Assembly: GCA_902551695.1 (NCBI GenBank)
Contig: CACDEI010000006.1
Span: forward strand, 1-51,803
DNA length: 51,803 bases
Direction of reading: 5' to 3'
From: an uncultured Pseudomonadota bacterium
Lineage (GTDB): Bacteria > Pseudomonadota > Gammaproteobacteria > Ga0077536
Of this stretch, positions 8,281-19,886 are shown piece after piece (the first letter of the stretch is position 1; each line of letters opens with the position of its first letter). A program made the position numbers and the translations under genes. The notes under the pieces were generated by a model. It was not told where the DNA came from and did no database searches. It was given only the letters and a program-made list of their open reading frames with translations.

Positions 8281-8786
8281 TACTTTAAATTCCGTAGATT
8301 CGTTTTAAAAGACTCTGCCACTACAATGATTCCGTCGTGATCACAAAAAATGTAATCCCCAGATTTAATTTCCTTTTGGTCGATCATTACTGCCACATTT
8401 CTCTCACCTCGTCCGGCTTTTTTACTCCGTCTCGGGTTAGTGCCTAAGGCCTTCACTCCGAAAGTAATTGATTTCAGTTCTTGAGAGTCTCTTATTGAAC
8501 CGTATACGATAACTCCGGCCCAGTTATTTTGCTCTCCCAGCAAAGCCAAATTCCCTCCCAGTAAAGCGCACTCGTTTGAACCACCGCCGTCTACAAAGAG
8601 AATCCGTCCTTTTCCGTCTTCGTTCAACAGTTCTCGAACCAGAGAATTATCATTTTTCACCTTGAGAGTAAAAACTTCTCCTTCAAATATTTTTCTCCCA
8701 CCGAAATCAGAAAATATGTTAGGTAAAACTATAACCGAGTCGCCAATTTCATCACAAATGTCTGCCGTCAAGTTTACTTTTTCCAA
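8280..8786 (-). CDS. RraA-family protein (RNase E regulator-like or HMG/CHA aldolase-like)
   Basis: The 168-residue protein has the RraA fold signatures: FSDFGGRKIFEGEVFTLK, VDGGG (66-70), WAGVIVYGSIRD and SGDYIFCDHDGIIV. The family includes E. coli RraA, which inhibits RNase E, and 4-hydroxy-4-methyl-2-oxoglutarate aldolases. Aldolases carry a D-x20-R-D-x2-E/D motif; here R99-D100-x2-E103 is present but the first Asp is Gly78, whereas E. coli RraA has R-Q at the second site. The basic stretch NPRRSKKAGRGERNV also resembles the aldolase-like branch. So family is firm and function is open. It lies between glmU (21 nt upstream) and the nitrilase-family gene. Confidence 0.85.
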   Translation of the reverse strand: MEKVNLTADICDEIGDSVIVLPNIFSDFGGRKIFEGEVFTLKVKNDNSLVRELLNEDGKGRILFVDGGGSNECALLGGNLALLGEQNNWAGVIVYGSIRDSQELKSITFGVKALGTNPRRSKKAGRGERNVAVMIDQKEIKSGDYIFCDHDGIIVVAESFKTNLRNLK

Positions 8787-8807
8787 TTAATCACCTCGTT
8801 ATTCTTC

Positions 8808-10178
8808 CTACGTGCCGTCTTTTTTTGGCCGTTGCCACCCAGCGATGCTTTTCTGGGCCACTCGGCTTACCACCAAGGTATTTTCTTCAACATTTTTTGT
8901 AACTGTAGAGCCTGCACCAATTGTCGAACCGCTACTAATTTTTACGGGCGCTACTAATTCGGTATTTGAACCAACAAAAACATCATCTTCTATTATAGTT
9001 TTACTTTTATTCGCACCATCATAATTACAAGTTATGGTTCCAGCTCCAATATTCACCCGCTCCCCTACATCTGCGTCTCCAACATAACTTAAGTGGTTCA
9101 CTTTACTGTTTTCTTTAATCAGGGAATTTTTGATTTCAACGAAGTTACCAACAGTAACCTCTCTAGCCAATCTTGTATGCGGTCGTAATCTACAGAAAGG
9201 ACCAATCCTACAGTCCGCTTCTACAGAGACTGATTCTAAAACACAGTGTTCTCTTACTACTGAATTCTCTCCTATCTCAGAATTTTTAACTATCGAATTG
9301 GGCCCAATATAAACGCCGTCCTCTAAAACCACCCGCCCTTCGAAAATGACATTCACATCAATGGTAACGTCACGGCCAAGCAGTAATTCGCCGCGAACAT
9401 CCAACCTAGAAGGATCAAGAAGGGTTACTCCACTTTCTAATAAATTGTTTGCTATCCGGCTCTGAAATACCCTTTCGGCCTGAGCTAACTGTTTCCTGTC
9501 GTTAACGCCCAAGACTTCGGTGGGATTTTCCACTGACAATGAAACAACCTTCACTTTCTCTTCGTTCGCGAAAAAAACACAATCTGTAAGATATAACTCA
9601 TTTTGTAGATTTCTTTCGTTTAGATTTGGCAACCACCGTTTAAGATAACCAGCCTGAATTGCAAAAATTCCACTATTGCATTCAGCTATTTTTTGGTCAC
9701 CTTCTTCTAGATCAACAGTTTCTACAATTTTTTCCACTGTTCCATCTTCTTTGCGAAAAATCCTCCCGTAACCTTCAGGGTTATCCAATGTTACAGTGAG
9801 CACCGAAAAACCCTGAGAGCTTTTAGCTGTTTCCACCAGACGTTGGAGGGTTTCAGTCTTTATCAAGGGGACGTCGGCACACAGAATGACAACAAGTTCT
9901 GAGTCTTCTAGATACGGTAGTGCTTGTAGCACCGCGTGGCCCGTACCTCTTTGCTCCGATTGCAAAACCCAATTTATAACGCGATTAGATACAGAAGCCT
10001 TAAGAGCGTCCGGATTTTTTCCATGAATAACGATAGGAGGTTTTTCGCTCAAGGACGCAGCAGCATCTAAGACCCGAACAAACATTGATTTCCCACCGAC
10101 TGTATGCAGAACCTTAGGCAAAGCCGATTTCATTCGCTTACCAAGACCAGCAGCTAGGACGACGATTCTAATTGACAT
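8808..10178 (-). CDS. glmU: Bifunctional GlmU: GlcN-1-P acetyltransferase / GlcNAc-1-P uridyltransferase
   Basis: Makes UDP-GlcNAc for peptidoglycan and LPS. The 456-residue length is canonical. The N-terminal pyrophosphorylase domain starts with VLAAGLGKRMKSALPKVLH; the C-terminal left-handed beta-helix holds the acetyl-transfer residues in VNHLSYVGDADVG and GAGTITCNYDGANK. It follows atpC by 83 nt, the atp-glmU order found in many gammaproteobacteria; the usual next gene glmS is replaced here by an RraA-family gene. Confidence 0.97.
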   Translation of the reverse strand: MSIRIVVLAAGLGKRMKSALPKVLHTVGGKSMFVRVLDAAASLSEKPPIVIHGKNPDALKASVSNRVINWVLQSEQRGTGHAVLQALPYLEDSELVVILCADVPLIKTETLQRLVETAKSSQGFSVLTVTLDNPEGYGRIFRKEDGTVEKIVETVDLEEGDQKIAECNSGIFAIQAGYLKRWLPNLNERNLQNELYLTDCVFFANEEKVKVVSLSVENPTEVLGVNDRKQLAQAERVFQSRIANNLLESGVTLLDPSRLDVRGELLLGRDVTIDVNVIFEGRVVLEDGVYIGPNSIVKNSEIGENSVVREHCVLESVSVEADCRIGPFCRLRPHTRLAREVTVGNFVEIKNSLIKENSKVNHLSYVGDADVGERVNIGAGTITCNYDGANKSKTIIEDDVFVGSNTELVAPVKISSGSTIGAGSTVTKNVEENTLVVSRVAQKSIAGWQRPKKDGT

Positions 10179-10219
10179 TGTTCCCCCGTTATCCTAGCTC
10201 CCACCCCTTTATGAGAGTT

Positions 10220-10247
10220 GAAGATTTGACAATCGTTCAAGGTCTTC
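10220..10247. other. Imperfect hairpin between atpC and glmU
   Basis: GAAGA (10220-10224) pairs with TCTTC (10243-10247) and TTGA (10226-10229) with TCAA (10237-10240), with a small internal bulge and a 7-nt loop. On the transcribed minus strand no T-run follows the stem, so it is not an intrinsic terminator; it could be a processing or attenuation site lowering glmU relative to atp. Function is inference. Confidence 0.4.
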
Positions 10248-10261
10248 AAAAAATATAGTGC

Positions 10262-10678
10262 TTAACGTCCTGCTCTACGGCGAAGCCTTTGAATAGCTCT
10301 TATCTGAGCCGCAGTTTCCGCTAACTGTGCTCTCGCTTTTGCGTAATCCATACTAGCACCTCCAGCTTCAAACAGCTTCTGCGCTGCATCTCTAGCTTCT
10401 TGCACTGCAGCCTCATCAAGGTCTTCTGCTCTGGAAGCTGTATCTGATAGTATAGTCACCAACTTCGGCTGAACCTCTATCATTCCGCCAGAAACGTAGA
10501 ACGAGGCTTCTTCTTCATTGGAGATTTTCACTCTTACTTCTCCTGGCCCTAAAAGAGTTAAGAGAGGGGCATGGCCTGGGGCCACCCCAATTTCCCCCTC
10601 AGCAGCCGGAGCAAAAACCATCTCGGCAGTACCTGAATAGATCTCTTCCTCAGCACTTACTATTTCGACTTTCATCAT
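10262..10678 (-). CDS. atpC: ATP synthase F1 epsilon subunit
   Basis: Central-stalk subunit that couples rotation and inhibits ATP hydrolysis. The 138-residue protein has the N-terminal beta-sandwich (VEIVSAEEEIYSG, GEIGVAPGHAPLLTLLGPGEV) and the C-terminal helical hairpin ending in basic RLRRRAGR. Last gene of the atpIBEFHAGDC operon, 18 nt after atpD. Confidence 0.96.
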   Translation of the reverse strand: MMKVEIVSAEEEIYSGTAEMVFAPAAEGEIGVAPGHAPLLTLLGPGEVRVKISNEEEASFYVSGGMIEVQPKLVTILSDTASRAEDLDEAAVQEARDAAQKLFEAGGASMDYAKARAQLAETAAQIRAIQRLRRRAGR

Positions 10679-10696
10679 TAGAAAACCTATTCCTGG

Positions 10697-12091
<1,395 letters not shown>

Positions 12092-12142
12092 TTATATTTT
12101 TAAAATAATTAAATTTCACTGTTAAATGTATTGAGCCAACTA

Positions 12143-13003
12143 CTAGACAGCCGCTGCTCCGCCGACTATCTCCGACAATTCCTGAGTAATAGCAGCTTGC
12201 CTAGCTTTATTATAAACAAGCTGTAACTCATCAATAAGCTTTCCAGCATTGTCGGAAGCAGCTTTCATTGCCACCATCCTGGCAGCCTGCTCGCACGCAA
12301 TATTCTCTACGACTCCTTGATAGACCAAAGACTCTATGTATCTCGAAAACAATCTGTCTAAAACCTCTGCCGCTTCGGGTTCATATATATAATCCCAATG
12401 ATAGTCCAAGTCATCAGAGTCGTCTGGTATGAGAGGCAACAATTGTTCGAAAACCGGAGACTGAGTCATTCTATTAACAAATTGGTTGTATACTATGTAA
12501 AGACGATCCAAGTTTCCTTCTAGATATTCATCAACCATGAGTTTAATGGTGCCAACCAGTTGCTCCACAGTCGGGGCGTCCCCCAACTGGGTCACTTGGC
12601 CTATGATATTGGCACCTATGCGAGAAAAGAAGTTCACTCCTTTATTTCCCACGACCGAAAGTTGCAGCGCCTTGCCTTCCTTTTCCCACCCCTCAAACTG
12701 CTTTAAAGCCTGCCTAAACAGATTACCGTTTAATCCGCCGCATAGACCTCTGTCAGTCGATATAATGAGGACGCCAACTTTTCCTATTTCTCTCTGTTCT
12801 AGAAAAGGGTGGTGATATTCGGTTTTTGATTTAGCAACATGCGTTATAACGTCACGCACTTTGTCCGCGTAAGGTTTAGCCGCAGACATTCTCTCCTGCG
12901 CCCTCCGCATTTTACTGGCTGCAACCATTTCCATGGCCTTGGTGATTTTCTGTGTGTTTTTTACACTCGTGATTTTGGTGCGGATTTCCTTGCCAGCTGC
13001 CAT
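12143..13003 (-). CDS. atpG: ATP synthase F1 gamma subunit
   Basis: Rotor shaft of F1. The N-terminal coiled-coil helix begins [21 protein letters not shown] and the C-terminal helix carries [16 protein letters not shown], the two antiparallel helices that enter the alpha3beta3 ring; the Rossmann-like middle has [12 protein letters not shown]. Length 286 is typical. Order A-G-D-C is canonical. Confidence 0.97.
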   Translation of the reverse strand: MAAGKEIRTKITSVKNTQKITKAMEMVAASKMRRAQERMSAAKPYADKVRDVITHVAKSKTEYHHPFLEQREIGKVGVLIISTDRGLCGGLNGNLFRQALKQFEGWEKEGKALQLSVVGNKGVNFFSRIGANIIGQVTQLGDAPTVEQLVGTIKLMVDEYLEGNLDRLYIVYNQFVNRMTQSPVFEQLLPLIPDDSDDLDYHWDYIYEPEAAEVLDRLFSRYIESLVYQGVVENIACEQAARMVAMKAASDNAGKLIDELQLVYNKARQAAITQELSEIVGGAAAV

Positions 13004-13029
13004 TTTATTTGCCTTTTCCTAATTCAACG

Positions 13030-14571
13030 TTACCAAGATTGAGTTTTCTTAAAGTCTTCCAGCGCAGTATTCAGTTGACCTTCGGTCTCGTCGTCATAGT
13101 CTCCAGTTGTATTTATCCTTTCAACAAGGTCAGAGTATGAAGAGTTGATAAAACCTTGTAAGGCAGATTCAAAAGAGCCTATTTTTTCCATTTCAACATC
13201 ATCAAGAAAGCCATTTTCCACCGCGAACAAGCTAACCGCCATACTGGCTACGGACATCGGGGAATACTGTGTTTGTTTCATTAACTCCATAACTCTCTGA
13301 CCTCTTTCTAGCTGTTTCCTGGTAGCTTCATCTAAGTCAGACGCAAACTGTGCAAACGCTGCCAACTCTCGATATTGAGCTAAAGCGAGTCGTATCCCAC
13401 CGCCAAGTTTTTTTATAATTTTCGTCTGAGCAGCACCCCCAACCCTGGAAACCGATAGACCTGCGTTTATTGCAGGTCTAAATCCGGCATTAAACAAATC
13501 TGTTTCTAAATATATTTGTCCGTCCGTTATAGATATGACATTGGTAGGAACAAAGGCTGAAACATCTCCTGCTTGGGTTTCAATGATCGGTAAGGCCGTC
13601 AAAGAGCCAGTCTTACCTTTCACAGCACCACCCGTGATTTTTTCAACTGCATCTGAGTTTATTCTCGACGCCCGTTCAAGAAGTCTGGAGTGCAAATAAA
13701 AGACATCTCCAGGATAGGCCTCACGCCCTGGGGGTCTCCTCAACAAAAGAGACACCTGACGATAAGCCCACGCCTGTTTGGTTAAATCATCATAAATTAT
13801 TAGTGCATCCTCACCTTTGTCGCGAAAATATTCCCCCATAGAACAACCTGAATAGGGGGCTATATATTGCATAGCAGCAGAATCAGAGGCTGTAGCCGCA
13901 ACTACTATGGTATGTTTCATTGCATCATGCTCTTCCAATTTTCTTATTACCGCGTTAACTGAGGAGGCCTTCTGCCCAATCGCTACATAGATACATTTAA
14001 TCCCTGTTCCCTTTTGATTGATGATCGCATCCACGGCGACTGCTGTTTTCCCAGTTTGCCGATCACCTATTATGAGCTCTCTCTGGCCTCGACCTACTGG
14101 CACCATAGAATCAATAGACTTTAATCCTGTCTGAACCGGCTCACTGACCGACTGCCTTTCGATTACCCCAGGGGCAATCTTTTCTATCGGTTCAGTACCA
14201 GCTGCATCCACTTCTCCCTTTCCATCAATAGGGGTTCCTAGAGCGTCAACCACACGACCAAGCAATCCATCACCGACGGGGACCTCTAAAATTCGACCTG
14301 TGCATCTACAGACATCTCCCTCCGAGAGACCCTCGTATTGACCAAGTATCACCGCCCCTACAGAATCCTGTTCCAGATTAAGAGCAAGTCCGAAGACATT
14401 ATTCGGAAACTCAATCATCTCTCCCTGCATCACATCGCTGAGCCCGTGCAGACGAGCGATGCCATCAGTCAAACTTATTATTGAACCCTCGGTACGAGTT
14501 TCCGCTCCTGAATCTAATCCTTGTATTTTCTTCTTGATTAATTCGCTTATTTCACTTGCTGTTATACTCAT
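13030..14571 (-). CDS. atpA: ATP synthase F1 alpha subunit
   Basis: Non-catalytic nucleotide-binding subunit that provides the arginine finger. Walker A GDRQTGKT (169-176); the [17 protein letters not shown] region and the arginine-finger segment [11 protein letters not shown] are intact; 513 residues equals the E. coli length. It lies 26 nt upstream of atpG and 62 nt downstream of atpH. Confidence 0.98.
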   Translation of the reverse strand: MSITASEISELIKKKIQGLDSGAETRTEGSIISLTDGIARLHGLSDVMQGEMIEFPNNVFGLALNLEQDSVGAVILGQYEGLSEGDVCRCTGRILEVPVGDGLLGRVVDALGTPIDGKGEVDAAGTEPIEKIAPGVIERQSVSEPVQTGLKSIDSMVPVGRGQRELIIGDRQTGKTAVAVDAIINQKGTGIKCIYVAIGQKASSVNAVIRKLEEHDAMKHTIVVAATASDSAAMQYIAPYSGCSMGEYFRDKGEDALIIYDDLTKQAWAYRQVSLLLRRPPGREAYPGDVFYLHSRLLERASRINSDAVEKITGGAVKGKTGSLTALPIIETQAGDVSAFVPTNVISITDGQIYLETDLFNAGFRPAINAGLSVSRVGGAAQTKIIKKLGGGIRLALAQYRELAAFAQFASDLDEATRKQLERGQRVMELMKQTQYSPMSVASMAVSLFAVENGFLDDVEMEKIGSFESALQGFINSSYSDLVERINTTGDYDDETEGQLNTALEDFKKTQSW

Positions 14572-14633
14572 AACATCCTCTTAAAATTTCTTCAAAGGTA
14601 ACTATTTTCCGCACCTAAAAGCTAAATCTTCGC

Positions 14634-15167
14634 TCACACTATCTGCTGCTCAAAGGCCCGCAGACGGCCTTTGACAGAAAAATCCACAACCGCATCTCCG
14701 ACCTTTATCACTACACCACCAATCAAATCTGGGGAAATTATGATCCTCAGAACACAATTCCCTCCGAATTTTCTGGAGACCTCCGCTTCAATTGCTTTTG
14801 TTTCATCCTCGCGCAATTCATAAGGTGTATAAACCTCAGCGGTAGTAACTCCACTATCCGTTTTTCTTAGGAGTTCAAATATGCTTCTTATTTCTGGAAA
14901 AATGCTGATCCTCTTACCCGAAAGTAGCAACCCGATAAAGTTTTCCTGTTCCTTAGTCGGTGTGTCGGCCAGACAATCTAGCGCAACTTCCAAGGCCAAA
15001 GCTGCTGAAAAGGATGGATTGTCAACCAAATTATTGAAGTCTTTATTTAAAGCGATTAGCTCCAAATTCTCGAGAAACCCCCCCCAAAGAGGAAGTTGCT
15101 GGGTCTCTTTTGCTATTTCAAATATTGCTCTGGCATATGGTCTAGCTATGGTGTTCTTATCTGACAT
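14634..15167 (-). CDS. atpH: ATP synthase F1 delta subunit
   Basis: Joins the b-subunit stator to the top of F1. The 177-residue protein starts ARPYARAIFEIAKE (the family hallmark) and ends with the beta-rich domain containing PDLIGGVVIKVGDAVVDFS. Eleven nt separate it from atpF. Confidence 0.96.
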   Translation of the reverse strand: MSDKNTIARPYARAIFEIAKETQQLPLWGGFLENLELIALNKDFNNLVDNPSFSAALALEVALDCLADTPTKEQENFIGLLLSGKRISIFPEIRSIFELLRKTDSGVTTAEVYTPYELREDETKAIEAEVSRKFGGNCVLRIIISPDLIGGVVIKVGDAVVDFSVKGRLRAFEQQIV

Positions 15168-15178
15168 GTAAAGGCAAC

Positions 15179-15649
15179 CTACATATCATTGGAGATTTGC
15201 TTGAGAATTTCTCGATGACTTTTCTCATCTACTTCCCTGGCTAATATTTTCTCTGTACCCATTATTACTAAATCTGCAACCTCTTGTCGGAGCTCCTCTC
15301 GGGCTCGATTTCGCTCCTGGTCCATTTCAGTTTGCGCTGCGGATTTAATTTTATCTGCTTCCAGTAGAGCCTCACTTTTAGCAGCTTCTACTATCTCCTC
15401 CGCCCGTCTTTGAGCTTGGTTGACGAATTCAAGTGCCTTCTCTCTGCCTTCTGACAATAACAGCTCAACTTTTCCTTTGGCGTCTTCCAGCTCTTTAGCA
15501 CCACGCTCAGCCGCAGCAAGTCCATCAGCTATCGTCTCCGCTCTCTCTTCCAACACCTTGATAAGAGGTGGCCACACGTATCTCATGCAGAACCAAACAA
15601 AAATCCCGAAGGAAATCGCTTGACCTAAAATAGTTAAATTAATATTCAT
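15179..15649 (-). CDS. atpF: ATP synthase F0 b subunit
   Basis: Peripheral stalk. One N-terminal membrane helix (about residues 5-25, [20 protein letters not shown]) followed by a long charged helix (about 33-150) with right-handed coiled-coil character. The WPPLI motif after the membrane helix is typical. 156 residues, as in E. coli. Confidence 0.96.
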   Translation of the reverse strand: MNINLTILGQAISFGIFVWFCMRYVWPPLIKVLEERAETIADGLAAAERGAKELEDAKGKVELLLSEGREKALEFVNQAQRRAEEIVEAAKSEALLEADKIKSAAQTEMDQERNRAREELRQEVADLVIMGTEKILAREVDEKSHREILKQISNDM

Positions 15650-15689
15650 AATAAAGAAACCATTTCCTAACCAACGTTTAAACTTAGTT

Positions 15690-15953
<264 letters not shown>

Positions 15954-15983
15954 CTAAATCAATAAATATACGCTAAATTCAAA

Positions 15984-16805
<822 letters not shown>

Positions 16806-16887
16806 TTAAAATCTTCCCCTGGATGCCATAGTTTTTTCACCAAGATTTCTTAATCTTCTTAAAAAGTCCTTCTCTACCACGCTGCTA

Positions 16888-17277
16888 CTAATTTTCTCGT
16901 ATTGCTGCATTTTCTGAGTATCTAAAGGCCAATCCGCTTACCAAAGCGAGTGTTAGGTAAACGGTAACTACTACCGAAAAGTTGACCCGAAAAAAAATAA
17001 TCGCTATCAGAAAAAGCGCCAGGGAATAAATTATCTTGAAAGCGCTTTTTAAGTAGATTTTTCTCAGTCTGTCCTCCGGTTCAAGTCCGCGTTGTAAATT
17101 CAGAAGCCCACACGCCATGTGATAATTCGGCAGCAGCCAAATTAACCCTCCGACAAGCCCTGCGAAAGCCAGTTTAGCGTCAAAAAACAAAAGTAATGCT
17201 AACCCGATTAAAAGAATGAGCGTTAATTGGAACACCATCATTCTTGTAATTAGACTTTTAACCCTTTCACCTTCCAT
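16888..17277 (-). CDS. atpI: ATP synthase assembly protein AtpI
   Basis: Small membrane protein at the head of the atp operon, thought to help c-ring assembly or magnesium handling. The 129-residue protein has four hydrophobic segments, including LTLILLIGLALLLFF and a GGLIWLLPNY segment typical of proteobacterial AtpI. Assigned by position, length and topology; sequence in this family is poorly conserved. Confidence 0.88.
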   Translation of the reverse strand: MEGERVKSLITRMMVFQLTLILLIGLALLLFFDAKLAFAGLVGGLIWLLPNYHMACGLLNLQRGLEPEDRLRKIYLKSAFKIIYSLALFLIAIIFFRVNFSVVVTVYLTLALVSGLAFRYSENAAIREN

Positions 17278-17362
17278 ATATTCCGTCTTCGTAAGATGCT
17301 TTAGTCCTTAATCACAGACCAAGGGGTGCGGTTACCACAACTGCCCAATTAATGCACTGCGA

Positions 17363-17392
17363 ATCATATCTAAAACCGCACCTATCCGGCAA
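17363..17392 (-). promoter_or_regulatory. Candidate promoter of the atp operon
   Basis: On the minus strand: TTGCCG (17392-17387), an 18-nt spacer, TATGAT (17368-17363, 5 of 6 to consensus). It lies in the 191-nt gap between parB and atpI, about 85 nt before the atpI start. The -35 box is weak (4 of 6). No other convincing signal was seen in this gap. Confidence 0.3.
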
Positions 17393-17468
17393 GCGAAATC
17401 ACAAACTTTATTACAATTTTCTTCATCGAACTAATGGATAGAGCACTCTAATCTAATGCCCTGTCCTT

Positions 17469-18329
17469 TTACTTGATCCTTTTCATTATGCCATCTAACT
17501 CATCTAGGCTATGAAAATTGATGACCAACGAGCCTTTTCCTCGCTTATTCCAATTGACCAAAGTTTCACTACCAAACAGCTCAGACAATTCTACTTCTAA
17601 TAGAGCAACATCAGGATCTTTTTCTGTGGCTTTCGCTTTTTTCTGTCCTACTCGCTCGGCCTTCACTTTTTTTATCAGCGCCTCTGTTTGACGAACACTC
17701 AACCCTTTCCCGATTATTTCTATTGCTATCTGGGGCTGCAATTCTTTCGCTACCCCTAAAAGGGGGCGGGCATGACCCATTTCCAACTTGCCTGCCTCTA
17801 CTAATTCTCGGACCTCATGGTTTAGATCCAAAAGTCTTATCAGATTACTTACGCTCGCTCGTGAACGACCGATGACATCTGCGATCTCTTGATGCGTCAG
17901 TTCAAATTCCCGAACTAATCTGTCGAGCGCCTGCGCCTCTTCAATAACGCTGAGCTGTTCTCTTTGAATGTTCTCGATCAATCCAATGCTCATCGCTTCT
18001 TCATTGGTCAGGTTTTTTATAACGGCCGGTATAGATGTTAAACCAGCTATTTTCGCCGCTCGCCATCGGCGTTCCCCCGCTACCAGCTCGTAACGTCCAG
18101 AGTTACTCGCACGGACAACTATAGGCTGGACAATGCCTCGAGCCTTTATTGATGAAGCCAGCTCTTCAAGCTTTTCAGTGGGCATAAGTCTTCTTGGCTG
18201 ATATCTTCCTGCATCTATTACCTCTACAGACAGCTCCGACAAATCCGAGGCTGTAGATTCACCTACACCTCTAGATTCAATACCTAAAAGGGCATCCAGA
18301 CCTCTTCCTAAACCTCTTTTTTTTGCCAT
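17469..18329 (-). CDS. parB: Chromosome-partitioning protein ParB
   Basis: CTP-dependent DNA clamp that loads at parS sites and organises the chromosome origin region. The 286-residue protein starts with the chromosomal-ParB hallmark KKRGLGRGLDALLG, has the CTP-binding boxes around QPIVVR and GERRWRAAK, the helix-turn-helix LTHQEIADVIGRSRASVSN, and a C-terminal dimerisation domain. parA is 31 nt upstream. I found no full 16-bp parS palindrome in the window. Confidence 0.96.
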   Translation of the reverse strand: MAKKRGLGRGLDALLGIESRGVGESTASDLSELSVEVIDAGRYQPRRLMPTEKLEELASSIKARGIVQPIVVRASNSGRYELVAGERRWRAAKIAGLTSIPAVIKNLTNEEAMSIGLIENIQREQLSVIEEAQALDRLVREFELTHQEIADVIGRSRASVSNLIRLLDLNHEVRELVEAGKLEMGHARPLLGVAKELQPQIAIEIIGKGLSVRQTEALIKKVKAERVGQKKAKATEKDPDVALLEVELSELFGSETLVNWNKRGKGSLVINFHSLDELDGIMKRIK

Positions 18330-18360
18330 ACCACAATTCTTCCACTAAGGTAGGTTAAAT

Positions 18361-19137
18361 TCACAAATCACTTAAACTCTCTTTCCTAAGAAACTCTCCT
18401 GCCAATGATAAATAGGCTAGTGCGCCAGCTGAAGACTTATCGTAAGTAATAACCGGCAAGCCATGACTAGGTGCTTCAGCTAACCGAACATTTCTAGGAA
18501 TGATCGTCTGATAGACTTTATCTCCAAAATAATCGAGGAGTTGCTGTGACACTTCGTTAGCTAGATTATTTCGTGAGTCAAACATAGTCCTTAGAAGCCC
18601 CTCAATTTTGAGGTTTGGATTCAATACTCTTTGTATTTTGCTTATAGTTTCCAACAATCCAGAAAGACCTTCCAATGCGTAATATTCACACTGTGTAGGA
18701 ATGACTACAGCATCTGCTGCCACCAATGCGTTTACTGTCAACATGTTTAATGATGGAGGACAATCTATGATGACGTAGGAATAATCTGCTCTAACGGGGT
18801 CAAGTGCCTCTCTTAACCGAGTTTCGGGGTGTACTGCCTCGAGAAGAGCAACCTCAGCACCTGTTAAGTCGGCATTAGCGGGAAGCAGCTCATACCCGAC
18901 TGAATCCTCGCGCATTAAGCAAGCCCTCAATTTTTTTTCATTAAGCAGAACATCATAAGCAGACCCGGAGATAGTATTTTTCTCAACCCCACTACCCATC
19001 GTAGCATTTCCTTGAGGATCAAGATCGATCAACAGTGATTTGCGTCTTGTTGCCGCCAGACAAGCAGCCAAATTAACACTGGTCGTAGTTTTCCCTACTC
19101 CCCCCTTTTGATTTGTAACTGCTATTATCTTATTCAT
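18361..19137 (-). CDS. parA: Chromosome-partitioning ATPase ParA (Soj)
   Basis: Deviant Walker-A ATPase that forms a nucleoid gradient and pulls ParB-parS complexes. KGGVGKTT at residues 11-18 includes the signature lysine Lys11; the Walker B region is VIIDCPPSLNMLTVNAL; the middle LLIDLDPQGNATMGSG is canonical. 258 residues, chromosomal class (no N-terminal HTH). Upstream rsmG is 89 nt away, so it may also have its own promoter. Confidence 0.97.
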   Translation of the reverse strand: MNKIIAVTNQKGGVGKTTTSVNLAACLAATRRKSLLIDLDPQGNATMGSGVEKNTISGSAYDVLLNEKKLRACLMREDSVGYELLPANADLTGAEVALLEAVHPETRLREALDPVRADYSYVIIDCPPSLNMLTVNALVAADAVVIPTQCEYYALEGLSGLLETISKIQRVLNPNLKIEGLLRTMFDSRNNLANEVSQQLLDYFGDKVYQTIIPRNVRLAEAPSHGLPVITYDKSSAGALAYLSLAGEFLRKESLSDL

Positions 19138-19226
19138 TTTGTTATATTCTCAGCTCAAAAAAACCGGCTTTTATTTGTTTTCTATCAGATACAGATAGGA
19201 GTATAGTTCCCTAGGACACAGAAACG

Positions 19227-19859
19227 CTAGCCAAGTTTCAAGTTATTAAATTTTACCAATGATCGCTTGACGTAGCCTGGGACGCTTAGAGGAATGATTT
19301 GACTTCTACCTAAAACTTCCTCAGCTTCGACTACCTCACGAGGGTCAATACCGGCCTTTAGGAAATAAATTTTCGACGTCTGCGACCTAACCCGCTGGCA
19401 TAAACGGGCAAAGTCCCCCATCTTCCCAAATGCCCGTGTAATTAAAACACTTTTTGTGATTGACTGCGCCAACCTTAATTCTTGTAATTTCACCCCCAAA
19501 ACGTCCAATTCTTGCAAACCTAGCTCTATCCGCACTTGCTCTAGAAATCTAGCTCTTTTAGCTCGAGGCTCTAACAGGGTGATCCTACTTTTCGGACACA
19601 TGATTTTGATTACGACTCCAGGTATTCCACCCCCACTCCCAACATCTATAATTCTTTTCTCTTTATTTAAAAAAGGAACCACCGCTAAACCATCAGCAAC
19701 ATGATCAGAAACGAATTCACTTACCGTTTTTGCACCTGTCAAATTAACTATACTATTCCATCGCAACACCATTTCGGCATAATTTCGAAGCATGACGAGC
19801 TGAGAATCGTTAACTGATAAATTCAGCTTAACGCAAATACTGTAGAGGCTATCGGTCAC
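19227..19859 (-). CDS. rsmG: 16S rRNA (guanine-527-N7)-methyltransferase RsmG
   Basis: Methylates G527 of 16S rRNA using SAM. The 210-residue protein contains WNSIVNLTGAKTVSEFVSDHVADGL, the SAM-binding IDVGSGGGIPGVVIKI and the LLEPRAKRARFL motif, all diagnostic. The start is GTG. mnmG is 27 nt upstream, so the two RNA-modification genes are co-transcribed, as in most gammaproteobacteria. Confidence 0.96.
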   Translation of the reverse strand: MTDSLYSICVKLNLSVNDSQLVMLRNYAEMVLRWNSIVNLTGAKTVSEFVSDHVADGLAVVPFLNKEKRIIDVGSGGGIPGVVIKIMCPKSRITLLEPRAKRARFLEQVRIELGLQELDVLGVKLQELRLAQSITKSVLITRAFGKMGDFARLCQRVRSQTSKIYFLKAGIDPREVVEAEEVLGRSQIIPLSVPGYVKRSLVKFNNLKLG

Positions 19860-19886
19860 AAAACCCTATACCAAGTTTGTTCAACA

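Noticed and set aside
10220-10247. Intrinsic terminator of the atp operon
   Set aside because: The stem is imperfect and the T-run lies before, not after, the stem in the direction of transcription.
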